Part shown: positions 35,283 through 43,679 of the stretch, piece after piece
Layout of the letters: the number at the start of each line of letters is the position of its first letter
Position numbering within the stretch: position 1 is the stretch's first letter
NCBI RefSeq assembly: GCF_020595095.1
Contig: NZ_JAJDOP010000009.1
Span: 1-64,000 of the forward strand
DNA from: Microvirga rosea
GTDB lineage: Bacteria > Pseudomonadota > Alphaproteobacteria > Rhizobiales > Beijerinckiaceae
Direction: 5' to 3'
Length of the DNA stretch: 64,000 bases
Made by a program: the position numbers and the translations under genes
The notes under the pieces: generated by a model
The model's database searches: none
What the model was told of the DNA's origin: nothing
Seen by the model: the letters and a program-made list of their open reading frames with translations, nothing else

Positions 35283-35861
35283 TCACGGCTGCTTCGGCGG
35301 AGCCGGGGGCTGATCGCCGCCCGGCATGCCCGGTCCGTGGCGCATCATTCCCATTCCGCGGGGGCCATGATGTCCGTGCCAGGCTCCGCGCCCGGGGCGT
35401 CCCTCGCGCATGAGAACAGGGAGCAGGCGCTTCTGACGGTCGTCCAGGGAGGCCCAGAAGGGCTTCATGGCGGTGGACAGGGCATTCAGACTTTCCGCGC
35501 GCTTGGTCGCCATCTCGGCGCCGCGCTCGAGGCGCTGCATGAGGTCGGGCCGCTCCGCGCGGGGACCCTGCTGGCGCCGTTCCTCGAACCGTTGGATCCT
35601 GGCGGCGGACTGAGACCTTAGGGCCTGCTCGACCGGCCCCCAGAGCTTCTGCTGGTCGGCCGTAAGCTTGAGGCCCGCCTGGATGGAGGCGATTCGGGCG
35701 TCGGTCAGGGCTTCGAAATCCTCGCGGCTCATCTGTTGTCGCGGGCCGGGACCGCTCGAACCACCGGGGCCGCCTGGAGGCGGAGGAGCAGGCTGTGCGT
35801 AGGCCACCGTGCCGGCCAGCACCAGGGCGGACGCAGCAGAAAGGATGGCTAGGGTCTTCAT
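35283..35861 (-). CDS. Spy/CpxP family periplasmic protein (LTXXQ motif)
   Basis: A 192-residue secreted protein: signal peptide TLAILSAASALVLAGTVAYA, a Pro/Gly-rich linker, a helical domain with LTADQQKLWGPVEQALR (LTxxQ) and FWASLDDRQKRLLPVLM, and a His/Gly/Met-rich C-terminal tail that could bind metal. Spy and CpxP are periplasmic chaperones of envelope stress. AGGAGGAG lies about 6 bp before ATG 35861. The tail with repeated His and Met is an unusual addition. Confidence 0.85.
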   Translation of the reverse strand: MKTLAILSAASALVLAGTVAYAQPAPPPPGGPGGSSGPGPRQQMSREDFEALTDARIASIQAGLKLTADQQKLWGPVEQALRSQSAARIQRFEERRQQGPRAERPDLMQRLERGAEMATKRAESLNALSTAMKPFWASLDDRQKRLLPVLMREGRPGRGAWHGHHGPRGMGMMRHGPGMPGGDQPPAPPKQP

Positions 35862-35973
35862 GGAAACTCCTCCTGTACACGTTGAGGACATCAGGATCGG
35901 ATGATCCTGCTGTCCCTCACGTGACTGGCACATGAACTTTTTGTCATGTGGACGACAGGGGGAGGTGGTCTGC

Positions 35974-36525
35974 TCAGAGGTGCTTCAGAAACCCGGCGAA
36001 GCGCATCAATCCCTCCGGCCAGGGCCCATGGCCGCTCGCCGTGTTGATGTGGCCCGCGTCTCCGGCATCGACGATCGCGGATCCCCAGGAATACGCAATG
36101 TCCTCGGCCTTATCGTAGTCGCAATTCGGGTCCGTGCGGCTGGCCACCAGAACCGACGGGAAGGGCAGGGGATCCCGGGGGATCGGCGCGAAGGATTTGT
36201 CGATCTCCGGCACGAATCCGGGCCGTTCCGCATCGGGCAAGCCAACCAGGAACGCGCCCTGCACCTTGTTGCGAGGCAGGAGCGGAGCCGCATGGGCAAT
36301 GGCCAGGACTCCCAGGCTGTGACCGACGAGAACCACCGGCAGCTCCGCCGCCGTCACATCCTCGACGATCTTCCGGACCCATTCGTCCCTGTTGGGGGAA
36401 ACCCAGCTTTCCTGCTTGACCCGGCGGGCCGTCGAGAGTTGCCGTTCCCAGCGGCTCTGCCAATGGTCGACGCCTGAGTCCTGATAGCCGGGAACGATGA
36501 GAATATCGCAGTCTGAAGTTTTCAT
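35974..36525 (-). CDS. RBBP9/YdeN family alpha/beta hydrolase
   Basis: A 183-residue small hydrolase: ILIVPGYQDSGVDHWQSRWE, the nucleophile elbow VLVGHSLGVLAIAH, and the C-terminal DAGHINTASGHGPWPEG containing the histidine. These match the serine-hydrolase family RBBP9/YdeN, whose physiological substrates are poorly known. ATG 36525 is preferred over an upstream in-frame ATG at 36651, which would add 42 unconserved residues. Confidence 0.85.
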   Translation of the reverse strand: MKTSDCDILIVPGYQDSGVDHWQSRWERQLSTARRVKQESWVSPNRDEWVRKIVEDVTAAELPVVLVGHSLGVLAIAHAAPLLPRNKVQGAFLVGLPDAERPGFVPEIDKSFAPIPRDPLPFPSVLVASRTDPNCDYDKAEDIAYSWGSAIVDAGDAGHINTASGHGPWPEGLMRFAGFLKHL

Positions 36526-36682
36526 AGTCCGGAGGTAGAGGTCCGCCGGGCCGCGTTCAAGATGAAAACGCCCGCGCATTGCGGAACCGGAGGTCCCCTT
36601 CGGCGAAAAGCGGCCCCGGTTTTTCGCGCCGGGCGATGCGTTCGTAGCCACGAGTGCGGCGTGCCCTTCGAGGTCCGGCGGC

Positions 36683-37933
36683 CTACGCGCTTTTCTTCAG
36701 CTCCGTCGTCTCGGCAAGCTTCAAGGCCGCTTCGCGCTCGGCGATATAGTCCCGCGTCAGGGGTACGGTATCGTTGCGCTTGGCGAGCTGGATCTGGAAC
36801 ACCACCGCATCCTGGAACCGGAAGGCCGATTCAGACATGGCGAGATAGCATTCCCACATCCGGCAGAACCGCTCGTCATACAGCCGCAGCACTTCCTCGC
36901 GCTGCGCCATGAACTTCTCGCGCCATTTCTCGAGGGTGAAGGCGTAGTGCAGCCGGAGGATTTCGACATCCGTGACGATCAGCCCTGCCTGTTCGATCGC
37001 CGGGGTGATCTCGGACAGGGTCGGCAGGTGCCCGCCAGGAAAGATGTAGCGGGCAATCCAGGGATTGGTCGGGTACGGCCTGCCGGTCCGGCCGATCGTG
37101 TGAAGCAGCATCACCCCATCGTTTTTCAAAAGGCGATGGACCGCCTGGAAATAGGTTTCATAGGATGGGACACCCACATGCTCGAACATGCCGACGGAAA
37201 CGATGCGGTCGAATGTTCCTTGGGTGGACCGGTAGTCCTCCAGCTCGAAGCGAACCCTTTCGGGCAGGCCCGCCGCCGCCGCCCGCTTCCTGGAGACCTC
37301 GAGCTGTTCCTCCGAGAGCGTGACGCCCTTGACCGAGCCCGCACCGGCCGCCTGGGCCATATAGAGACCGAGCCCGCCCCAGCCGGAGCCGATATCGAGG
37401 ACGCTCTGGCCCGGGTCGAGCAGCAGCTTGGCGGTGATGTGCCGCTTCTTGGCCATCTGCGCCTCCTCGAGGGTGGCGTCGGGATGGTCGAAATAGGCGC
37501 ACGAGTATTGCTTGTCGCTGTCCAGAAAGAGGCTGTAGAGGCGGCCGTCCAGATCATAGTGATGGGCGACGTTGCGCTTCGAGCGGGCTGCGTCATTTTC
37601 GCTGCGCAGCTGCATCCAGGTCCGGATCCTGCGCAGGCGGTGGAGCGGCAGCTCGTCGAACTCCCCGTGCGTATCCTGCAGGAGAAGCTGAAGCAGATCG
37701 AAGATCGTACCGCTCTCGATCACCAGCCGCCCGTCCGTAAACAGTTCGCCCAGTTTCAGTTCAGGATGGAGGCAAAGGGCGAGCTGGGCGGCTTCGTCGG
37801 TGAAGCGGATCGCGACCTTCGGCTCGGTGCCGTCGCCGAAGGTGAAGTTCTGGCCTCCGGCGGTGGTGAGGGCCAACGTGCCGTGTTTCACGGCCCGGGC
37901 CAGGGCCGTCTTGAGAAGCGTCTCCGACAGCAT
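36683..37933 (-). CDS. cfa: Cyclopropane-fatty-acyl-phospholipid synthase family protein
   Basis: A 416-residue SAM-dependent enzyme: N-terminal substrate-binding half and a methyltransferase core with VLDIGSGWGGLGLYMA (178-193), GVTLSEEQLEVSRKR and IVSVGMFEHVG. CFA synthases add a methylene bridge to cis double bonds of membrane lipids, usually in stationary phase or acid stress. The gene lies 71 bp downstream of purB. A strong inverted repeat with a T-run ends 2 bp before the ATG and contains the only good Shine-Dalgarno (GGGGA), so expression is likely hindered until the hairpin opens. Confidence 0.92.
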   Translation of the reverse strand: MLSETLLKTALARAVKHGTLALTTAGGQNFTFGDGTEPKVAIRFTDEAAQLALCLHPELKLGELFTDGRLVIESGTIFDLLQLLLQDTHGEFDELPLHRLRRIRTWMQLRSENDAARSKRNVAHHYDLDGRLYSLFLDSDKQYSCAYFDHPDATLEEAQMAKKRHITAKLLLDPGQSVLDIGSGWGGLGLYMAQAAGAGSVKGVTLSEEQLEVSRKRAAAAGLPERVRFELEDYRSTQGTFDRIVSVGMFEHVGVPSYETYFQAVHRLLKNDGVMLLHTIGRTGRPYPTNPWIARYIFPGGHLPTLSEITPAIEQAGLIVTDVEILRLHYAFTLEKWREKFMAQREEVLRLYDERFCRMWECYLAMSESAFRFQDAVVFQIQLAKRNDTVPLTRDYIAEREAALKLAETTELKKSA

Positions 37934-37935
37934 GG

Positions 37936-37973
37936 AAAATCCCCGTCGTCGTTTATCTCCGGACGGGGATTTT
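37936..37973 (-). promoter_or_regulatory. Hairpin covering the cfa ribosome-binding site (terminator/attenuator)
   Basis: A perfect 12-bp inverted repeat GACGGGGATTTT / AAAATCCCCGTC with a 14-nt loop. On the minus strand the 3' arm ends in GGGGATTTTCC right before the cfa ATG. It could terminate purB transcripts at the T-run or, in mRNA that reads through, hide the GGGGA Shine-Dalgarno. Confidence 0.75.
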
Positions 37974-38004
37974 CGCTCATTAGGGAAAGATTTCCACCCC
38001 TAAG

Positions 38005-39318
38005 CTATGCTTTGGACGCGCCGAAGACCCGCGTAAAGATCGTATCCACATGCTTGTAGTGGTAGCCAAGGTCAAAGCAGGCTTCGATTTCGGCGGGCGA
38101 CAGGTATTGGGTCACGTCCCCGTCGTTCTTTAGTAGCGTTAGGAAGTCGCCTTCACCGCGCCAGACCGGCATGGCGTTGCGCTGAACCAGGCGATAGGCC
38201 TCCTCGCGGGAGGCGCCCTTCTGGGTGAGGGCGAGAAGAACGCGCTGCGAATGCACGAGGCCGCCGAGGCGGTCCAGGTTCTTCTGCATGTTCTCCGGGT
38301 AGACGACGAGCTTGTCGATCACGCCGGTCAGGCGCGCCAGGGCGAAATCGAGGGTGACGGTCGCGTCCGGTCCGATCATGCGTTCGACCGAGGAGTGGGA
38401 AATGTCCCGCTCGTGCCAGAGGGCGACGTTCTCCATGGCCGGCAGCGCATAGGCCCTGACCATGCGAGCAAGGCCGGTCAGGTTCTCCGTTAGCACCGGG
38501 TTGCGCTTATGCGGCATGGCCGAGGAGCCTTTCTGGCCTGCGGAGAAATACTCCTCCGCTTCCAGCACTTCGCTGCGCTGCAGGTGGCGGACTTCCGTCG
38601 CCAGACGCTCGATGGAGGACGCGATCACCGCGAGCGTCGCGAAATACATGGCGTGGCGGTCGCGCGGGATGACCTGGGTCGAGACCGGCTCGACCGAGAG
38701 GCCCATTTTCTCGGCCACATATTCCTCGACGCGCGGATCGATGTTGGCGAAGGTCCCGACCGCCCCGGAGATGGCGCAGGTGGCGATTTCCCGCTGCGCC
38801 TCGATGAGCCGGAGCTTGCAGCGCTCGAATTCCGCATAAGCCTGGGCGAGCTTGAGGCCGAAGGTCGTCGGCTCCGCGTGGATGCCGTGCGAGCGGCCGA
38901 TGGTCGGCGTCATCTTGTGCTCGAAGGCCCGGCGCTTCAGAGCCGCGAGCAGCGCATCGATGTCCCGCAGAAGCAGGTCGGAGGCGCGCACCAGCTGGAC
39001 GTTGAACGTCGTGTCGAGCACGTCCGACGAGGTCATGCCCTGGTGGACGAAGCGCGCCTCCGGCCCCACGATCTCGGAAAGGTGTGTCAGGAACGCGATG
39101 ACATCGTGCTTCACCTCGCGCTCGATCTCGTCGATGCGCTCCACATCGAAGGTCGCCGCGGAGCCCTTGTCCCAAACACGGTCTGCCGCCTCCTTGGGGA
39201 CGACACCGAGATCGGCGAGGGCCGTGGTGGCATGCGCCTCGATTTCGAACCAGATCCGGAACTTGGTTTCGGGCGACCAGATGGCCACCATCTCGGGGCG
39301 GCTGTAGCGGGGGATCAC
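38005..39318 (-). CDS. purB: Adenylosuccinate lyase
   Basis: A 437-residue lyase of the fumarase/aspartase superfamily: IPRYSRPEMVAIWSPETKF at the start, the signature GSSAMPHKRNPVLTENL and catalytic His in GRSHGIHAEPTTFG. It performs two steps of purine synthesis, releasing fumarate. Short form compared with longer B. subtilis-like lyases, typical for this group. Followed by cfa on the same strand. Confidence 0.96.
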   Translation of the reverse strand: MIPRYSRPEMVAIWSPETKFRIWFEIEAHATTALADLGVVPKEAADRVWDKGSAATFDVERIDEIEREVKHDVIAFLTHLSEIVGPEARFVHQGMTSSDVLDTTFNVQLVRASDLLLRDIDALLAALKRRAFEHKMTPTIGRSHGIHAEPTTFGLKLAQAYAEFERCKLRLIEAQREIATCAISGAVGTFANIDPRVEEYVAEKMGLSVEPVSTQVIPRDRHAMYFATLAVIASSIERLATEVRHLQRSEVLEAEEYFSAGQKGSSAMPHKRNPVLTENLTGLARMVRAYALPAMENVALWHERDISHSSVERMIGPDATVTLDFALARLTGVIDKLVVYPENMQKNLDRLGGLVHSQRVLLALTQKGASREEAYRLVQRNAMPVWRGEGDFLTLLKNDGDVTQYLSPAEIEACFDLGYHYKHVDTIFTRVFGASKA

Positions 39319-39623
39319 GGTCTTTCTCCTGCGTGCGAGATTACCTTGGGAGCTCGGAGCCTGCGCGTCGATCTTTGAAGGGATGCGAGCATTCGGCCGG
39401 CTCCGGCCACATGGCGCTGATCGCTATTGGATGATGCTCCGGAACACAAGCGACCACTTGGCCCTGAAGCCCTGGTTTCTGAAAGTGCGCACCGTCGCAA
39501 AAAATCCACTGCCGGATGAACGAGGAGAGACCCGCTCCTTGACCTGGCCTCAGTTTTGCCTCAAACGCCCGTTTGAAATTCATACGAATGTTTGAATTCT
39601 GCCTGCAACTTTCCGAGGATTCC
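39319..39623. other. Intergenic region, 305 bp, with candidate TetR operator
   Basis: Between the divergent purB and the hypothetical/TetR pair. It holds the inverted repeat at 39562-39575 and a nearly repeated TTTGAAATT...TTTGAATTC starting at 39572 and 39591. No RNA gene or other ORF was supported. Confidence 0.5.
39562..39575. promoter_or_regulatory. Putative TetR operator, CAAACGCCCGTTTG
   Basis: CAAACG-CC-CGTTTG is an inverted repeat with a 2-bp centre, 49 bp before the first gene of the hypothetical-TetR operon. Its size and position fit autoregulation by the TetR protein. Symmetry-based call only. Confidence 0.45.
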
Positions 39624-40223
39624 ATGCGGCCCACCATGAACCGGCTCGTGCGTAAAACGATCGATCTGAGCGAGAAGATCGTCCTTCAGGTTGTTGTGTC
39701 CGTGGCGGCGACCGTGTGCGTCGCGGCCATCTCCAATGCGTATCTGAAGCAGGACGCCGCGAGTACTGGAGCCGGGCCCACGGCGACGGAGAGCCTCGCC
39801 CCCCAAGCCGCGGCGAGCCTTCTGAACGCCAATTTCACGGCCGATTCCTTCCGGCCCCAGGTTGCCAGCCCGGCTGAATTTGCGGCGGTCTTCGGATTGA
39901 CCGCGAGCGCCGCTCTTTCTGGTCAGGAGTGGCCGGTGGCGGAAGCGCGAGCCGATGAGAACTCTGGCAGCAAGATACGCCTGGCGGCTCTGGCTGGCTG
40001 CGCGGATGAGTGCGGTAAGTTCAGCCCGCATGCGGTTCTCCCGCCGGTGCGTCCGGTGATCGAGACGAGTATTCAGGCCGCGCAGGCTTCCCAGGAAACG
40101 GCTGAGGAAAGACGCCTGCATCTCCTGGGCATCCCGCTTCCGCACTTCGTGCCCTCCGGAGACCGGATCGTAACCGCCGTCGCGTCGCTGGGCGGCTCGC
40201 TCACCGACCTCGTGTTGAAATGA
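39624..40223 (+). CDS. Hypothetical membrane-anchored protein
   Basis: A 199-residue protein of no recognised family. One probable membrane segment near residues 20-40 (IVLQVVVSVAATVCVAAISNAYL) precedes an Ala/Ser-rich region, a short KIRLAALAGCADECGKFSPH cysteine motif, and a C-terminal LLGIPLPHFVPSGDRIVTAVASLGGSL. ATG 39624 has GAGGA 6 bp upstream. The stop overlaps the TetR start by 4 bp (ATGA), so they are co-translated. The link to a regulator suggests it is controlled by a small signal. Confidence 0.65.
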   Translation: MRPTMNRLVRKTIDLSEKIVLQVVVSVAATVCVAAISNAYLKQDAASTGAGPTATESLAPQAAASLLNANFTADSFRPQVASPAEFAAVFGLTASAALSGQEWPVAEARADENSGSKIRLAALAGCADECGKFSPHAVLPPVRPVIETSIQAAQASQETAEERRLHLLGIPLPHFVPSGDRIVTAVASLGGSLTDLVLK

Positions 40224-40849
40224 TCCGACCGGCAGACAGGACGCGTCAGGCCCTGGTGGATGCGGCGGTCGCCGTCTTCGCCGAGAAGGGATACGAGGGC
40301 GCTTCCGTCCGCGAGATCACCCGCAAGGCACAGGCCAATCAGGCTGCCATCACCTACCATTTCGGCGGCAAGGAGGGGCTTTATCGAGAGGTGCTGCGCG
40401 CGACCTTTCAGGCGTTCAAGGCGTTCAATCTCCTGGAGCCCGAAAAGCTCGAAGCGATGGAGCCGCAGGAAGCGTTGCGGCTCTTCGTGCGTCAGCAGCT
40501 CCTGCCGCTTAACAAACGGGAGCAGCTGGCCCGTTTCATCCGGATCCTGAACTGGGAGGTCCTTCAGAGAACGGATGCGTTCCAAGAGCTGGTGGTTTCG
40601 GAAAACACGTCCGTGCTCCCTGTCGCGGAAGGCCTCGTGCGGCGGTTCCTGGGGGAGGATGCCGATCCGGAAGCCGTTGCCATTTCAACCCTCTGGCTGC
40701 TGCACCAGGGCTTTATCTTCGTGCGCGACTACGAGCATCTTGGACGGGCGCCGCTCAACTTCAAACTGGATGACGACTTCGTCGAACGCTTGGCCGATCT
40801 GCTCAGCAGGCTTCTGACCGCCGGCCTGTCAGGCGTGACCCGCGTCTGA
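40220..40849 (+). CDS. TetR/AcrR family regulator, CerR/CecR-type
   Basis: A 209-residue repressor: N-terminal helix-turn-helix TRQALVDAAVAVFAEKGYEG and REITRKAQANQAAITYHFGGKEGLYRE, and a C-terminal ligand-binding half resembling the CerR/DUF1956 type (FIRILNWEVLQRTDAFQELV). Such regulators respond to hydrophobic compounds. Start overlaps the preceding hypothetical gene. The operator candidate upstream would make the operon self-regulated. Confidence 0.88.
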   Translation: MIRPADRTRQALVDAAVAVFAEKGYEGASVREITRKAQANQAAITYHFGGKEGLYREVLRATFQAFKAFNLLEPEKLEAMEPQEALRLFVRQQLLPLNKREQLARFIRILNWEVLQRTDAFQELVVSENTSVLPVAEGLVRRFLGEDADPEAVAISTLWLLHQGFIFVRDYEHLGRAPLNFKLDDDFVERLADLLSRLLTAGLSGVTRV

Positions 40850-40929
40850 CGAATATCGTCCCAACAGGCTGAACAAAACCTGTGAAGCCATCGTTTTGAG
40901 GTCATGCCCGAATCGGGAGGTGAACCAGG

Positions 40930-41466
40930 ATGAACCGCGACAGCCCGGACGATCAGGCTTTTCCCGTTTCCGCGGGCATTCTGCTCGGTCTTGGCCTTGG
41001 CGGATTTTTCGACGGCATCGTGCTCCACCAGGTGCTTCAATGGCACCACCTGCTCTCAAGCGCGGGCTATCCGCCGGTCAGCGTTCCCAATCTTCAGGTC
41101 AACGTCCTTTGGGACGGCCTTTTTCACCTGTCGACCTATGTGTTCACGGTTCTCGGGCTGTTCATCCTGTGGCGCCGGTCGCGACGGACGCATATCAGGT
41201 GGTCCGGCAAGCTTCTCGTCGCCACGATCCTCATGGGCTTCGGGATCTTCAACCTCGTAGAGGGAATTGTCGATCACCAGCTGCTGGGGCTCCACCATGT
41301 GAATGAAACGGTGCCGCGCGAGCAGTGGATCTATTGGGATATGGGATTTCTGGTCTGGGGCGCCGCCATGCTGATCGGCGGTTGGCTCCTTCTTCGTGCC
41401 GGCCGGCGCGACACCGACCGGAATGAGGCCATGCAGGTTCCGCGTTCAGGACGCCGCCCGTCCTAG
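40930..41466 (+). CDS. DUF2243 family membrane protein
   Basis: A 178-residue protein with four membrane helices and the family block [20 protein letters not shown] followed by [17 protein letters not shown]. The repeated histidines and aspartate could bind metal. GGAGG 9 bp before the ATG. Stops 4 bp into the converging rpe gene, so the two 3' ends overlap. Function unknown. Confidence 0.85.
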   Translation: MNRDSPDDQAFPVSAGILLGLGLGGFFDGIVLHQVLQWHHLLSSAGYPPVSVPNLQVNVLWDGLFHLSTYVFTVLGLFILWRRSRRTHIRWSGKLLVATILMGFGIFNLVEGIVDHQLLGLHHVNETVPREQWIYWDMGFLVWGAAMLIGGWLLLRAGRRDTDRNEAMQVPRSGRRPS

Positions 41467-42134
41467 CGGGCCTTTTCGGCGGCGTCGCGGATGGCTGCCA
41501 TGTTGCGGCCGTAAGCGTCGGGCCCGCCCTTGAAGGTCGCGGATCCCGCCACCAGCACGTTCGCTCCCGCCGCCGTCACGAGAGGAGCGGTCTCGGGCGT
41601 TACGCCGCCGTCGATCTCGATGTCGATGTCCCGGTCGCCGACCATGGCCTTGATCCGGCGAACCTTATCGCAGACCGAACCGATGAAGGCCTGGCCTCCG
41701 AAGCCCGGATTGACCGTCATCAGCAGGATCAGGTCGACCATGTCCAGCACGGGCTCGATGGCGGATTCGTGAGTGCCGGGATTGAGGACGATGCCGGCCT
41801 TCTTCCCCAGGGCACGGATGGTCTGGAGGCTGCGGTGGAGATGAGGACCCGCTTCGGCGTGGATGCTGATGATGTCGGCCCCAGCCTTGGCGAAGGCTTC
41901 CAGGTACGGATCCACCGGCGCGATCATCAAATGGACGTCGAAGATCTTGCTCGTGTGCGGACGGAGGGCCTTCACGATATCCGGGCCCAGGGTGATGTTC
42001 GGCACGAAATGGCCGTCCATGACGTCGATGTGGATCCAGTCGGCGCCGGCCTTGTCGATGGCGCGGACTTCCTCGCCGAGCTTGGAAAAATCGGAGGCCA
42101 GGATGGAGGGGGCGATCAGCAGGGGACGTGTCAT
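41463..42134 (-). CDS. rpe: Ribulose-phosphate 3-epimerase
   Basis: A 223-residue TIM-barrel: [16 protein letters not shown], then [16 protein letters not shown] with metal ligands, [14 protein letters not shown] and [16 protein letters not shown]. It interconverts ribulose-5-phosphate and xylulose-5-phosphate in the pentose phosphate or Calvin pathway. ATG 42134 is preferred to an upstream in-frame start 20 codons earlier. Single-copy housekeeping type. Confidence 0.95.
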   Translation of the reverse strand: MTRPLLIAPSILASDFSKLGEEVRAIDKAGADWIHIDVMDGHFVPNITLGPDIVKALRPHTSKIFDVHLMIAPVDPYLEAFAKAGADIISIHAEAGPHLHRSLQTIRALGKKAGIVLNPGTHESAIEPVLDMVDLILLMTVNPGFGGQAFIGSVCDKVRRIKAMVGDRDIDIEIDGGVTPETAPLVTAAGANVLVAGSATFKGGPDAYGRNMAAIRDAAEKAR

Positions 42135-42250
42135 GCGGGCGCGGTAGCATGACCGTGGTCCGACGGCAACGGGCAGAGGCGGCAAGCCCGGCATCCGTCG
42201 CCGAGACAGTTGGGGAGAGGGCCATTTGCCACAGGAAATCCGTGGACGGC

Positions 42251-42322
42251 CCCGAACGTTCGGGAGTAAAGATGCCCACGCGCGAGGGGCTCTTTCGCCT
42301 CTCGATCTCTCGGGCCTGAGAG
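42251..42322 (+). promoter_or_regulatory. Leader of the D-amino-acid-dehydrogenase-like gene with three inverted repeats
   Basis: Three dyads lie in a row before the next gene: perfect palindrome CCCGAACGTTCGGG (42251-42264), stem CGAGGGGC..GCCTCTCG (about 42282-42304) and CTCTC-GGGCCT-GAGAG (42307-42322). They may be an operator plus structured mRNA leader. They do not match a riboswitch class I know. Confidence 0.4.
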
Positions 42323-42346
42323 CATTTGAAACGAGGCAGGGTCTAG

Positions 42347-43588
42347 ATGCGTAAGGATGTTGTGGTTCTGGGTGCCGGCATTGTCGGCGTATCGATCGCC
42401 GTGCACCTGCAGAAGCGGGGTCGTTCCGTGCTTCTCGTGGACAAGCGACAACCCGGTCTCGAGACGTCTTTCGGCAATGCGGGCCTGATCCAGCGCGAGG
42501 GTGTCTATCCCTATGGATTCCCGCACGATTTCGGTGCTTTGCTGCGCTACGCCCTGAACAACACCATCGATGCGCATTACCACCTTGCGGCCCTGCCGAA
42601 GATCGCGCCGTTCCTGTTCCAGTACTGGATGCATTCCCGTCCGGCGCAGCACAAGGCGATCGCGCGGCTTTATGCGCCCCTGATCGAACATAGCGTCACG
42701 GAGCACATGGCCCTGGCGGAAGAAGCCGGCTCGTCGCAGCTTATTCGCCCGACAGGTTGGATGAAGGTGTTCCGGTCCGATAAGGCCATGGAGACGCAGC
42801 TCCGGGACGCGGAAGCCGTGAAGCGCGATTTCGGGGTGAATTTCGATGCCCTCGACAGCCGGTCGGTGGCCGAGCGCGAGCCGCATCTCAAGGTTGCCCT
42901 GAAGGGCGGCATCCACTGGACGGATCCGGCTGCGATTTATGATCCGCACGCGCTCGTCATGTCCTATGTGGAGCTGTACGAACGGCTCGGAGGCGATATG
43001 GCCGCCGGGGATGCGAAGTCCTTGGAGCAGACCGCCGACGGATGGCGTCTTCAGACCGAGAAAGGACCGGTCGATGCGGGCGCCGTCGTCGTCGCCCTCG
43101 GTCCCTGGGCCGATGTGGTGACGCGCAAGTTCGGTTATCGCTTCCCGCTCGCCGTGAAGCGCGGCTACCATATGCACTACAAGGCGCAAGGGAATGCGGT
43201 TCTCAATCGCCCGACCCTGGATTTCGAGCGCGGGTACTTCCTGGCGCCCATGGCCCGCGGCATCCGCCTGACCACGGGAGCTGAATTCGCCGACCGCGAT
43301 GCTCCGATGACGCCGGTGCAGCTCCAGCGGGCCGAGCCGATCGCCAAGGAGTTCTTCCCCCTGGGCGAGCGGGTCGATCCGGAACCCTGGATGGGCATGC
43401 GTCCCTGCACGCCGGACATGATGCCGATCATCGGCCAGGCGCCGCGCCATAAGAACCTCTGGCTCGGCTTCGGCCATGCTCACCACGGCATGACCTTAGG
43501 ACCGATCACCGGGCGAATCCTCGCCGAGATGATCACCGGTGAAGCCCCGGTGATCGATCCCAAGCCATATCGGCCGGAGCGGTTCTGA
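42347..43588 (+). CDS. FAD-dependent D-amino-acid dehydrogenase-like oxidoreductase
   Basis: A 413-residue DadA-like flavoenzyme: N-terminal Rossmann [25 protein letters not shown], and C-terminal [17 protein letters not shown]. DadA oxidises D-amino acids to keto acids and passes electrons to the quinone pool. Motif positions fit the membrane-associated dehydrogenase group rather than the oxidases, but substrate is not certain. Stands alone on its strand between rpe and the RTX gene. Confidence 0.85.
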   Translation: MRKDVVVLGAGIVGVSIAVHLQKRGRSVLLVDKRQPGLETSFGNAGLIQREGVYPYGFPHDFGALLRYALNNTIDAHYHLAALPKIAPFLFQYWMHSRPAQHKAIARLYAPLIEHSVTEHMALAEEAGSSQLIRPTGWMKVFRSDKAMETQLRDAEAVKRDFGVNFDALDSRSVAEREPHLKVALKGGIHWTDPAAIYDPHALVMSYVELYERLGGDMAAGDAKSLEQTADGWRLQTEKGPVDAGAVVVALGPWADVVTRKFGYRFPLAVKRGYHMHYKAQGNAVLNRPTLDFERGYFLAPMARGIRLTTGAEFADRDAPMTPVQLQRAEPIAKEFFPLGERVDPEPWMGMRPCTPDMMPIIGQAPRHKNLWLGFGHAHHGMTLGPITGRILAEMITGEAPVIDPKPYRPERF

Positions 43589-43679
43589 ACCTAGGGCCGC
43601 GGGCTTTCGGTGACCGCAGCCCAAATATCAGGGCTGCGGCGGTTGCACGGTCTTTCGACAGAACGCTCGGAGATCCTAG

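Noticed and set aside
42251..42346. Possible glycine or other known riboswitch
   Set aside because: Key conserved blocks of known classes are not present; kept only as an uncharacterised structured leader.
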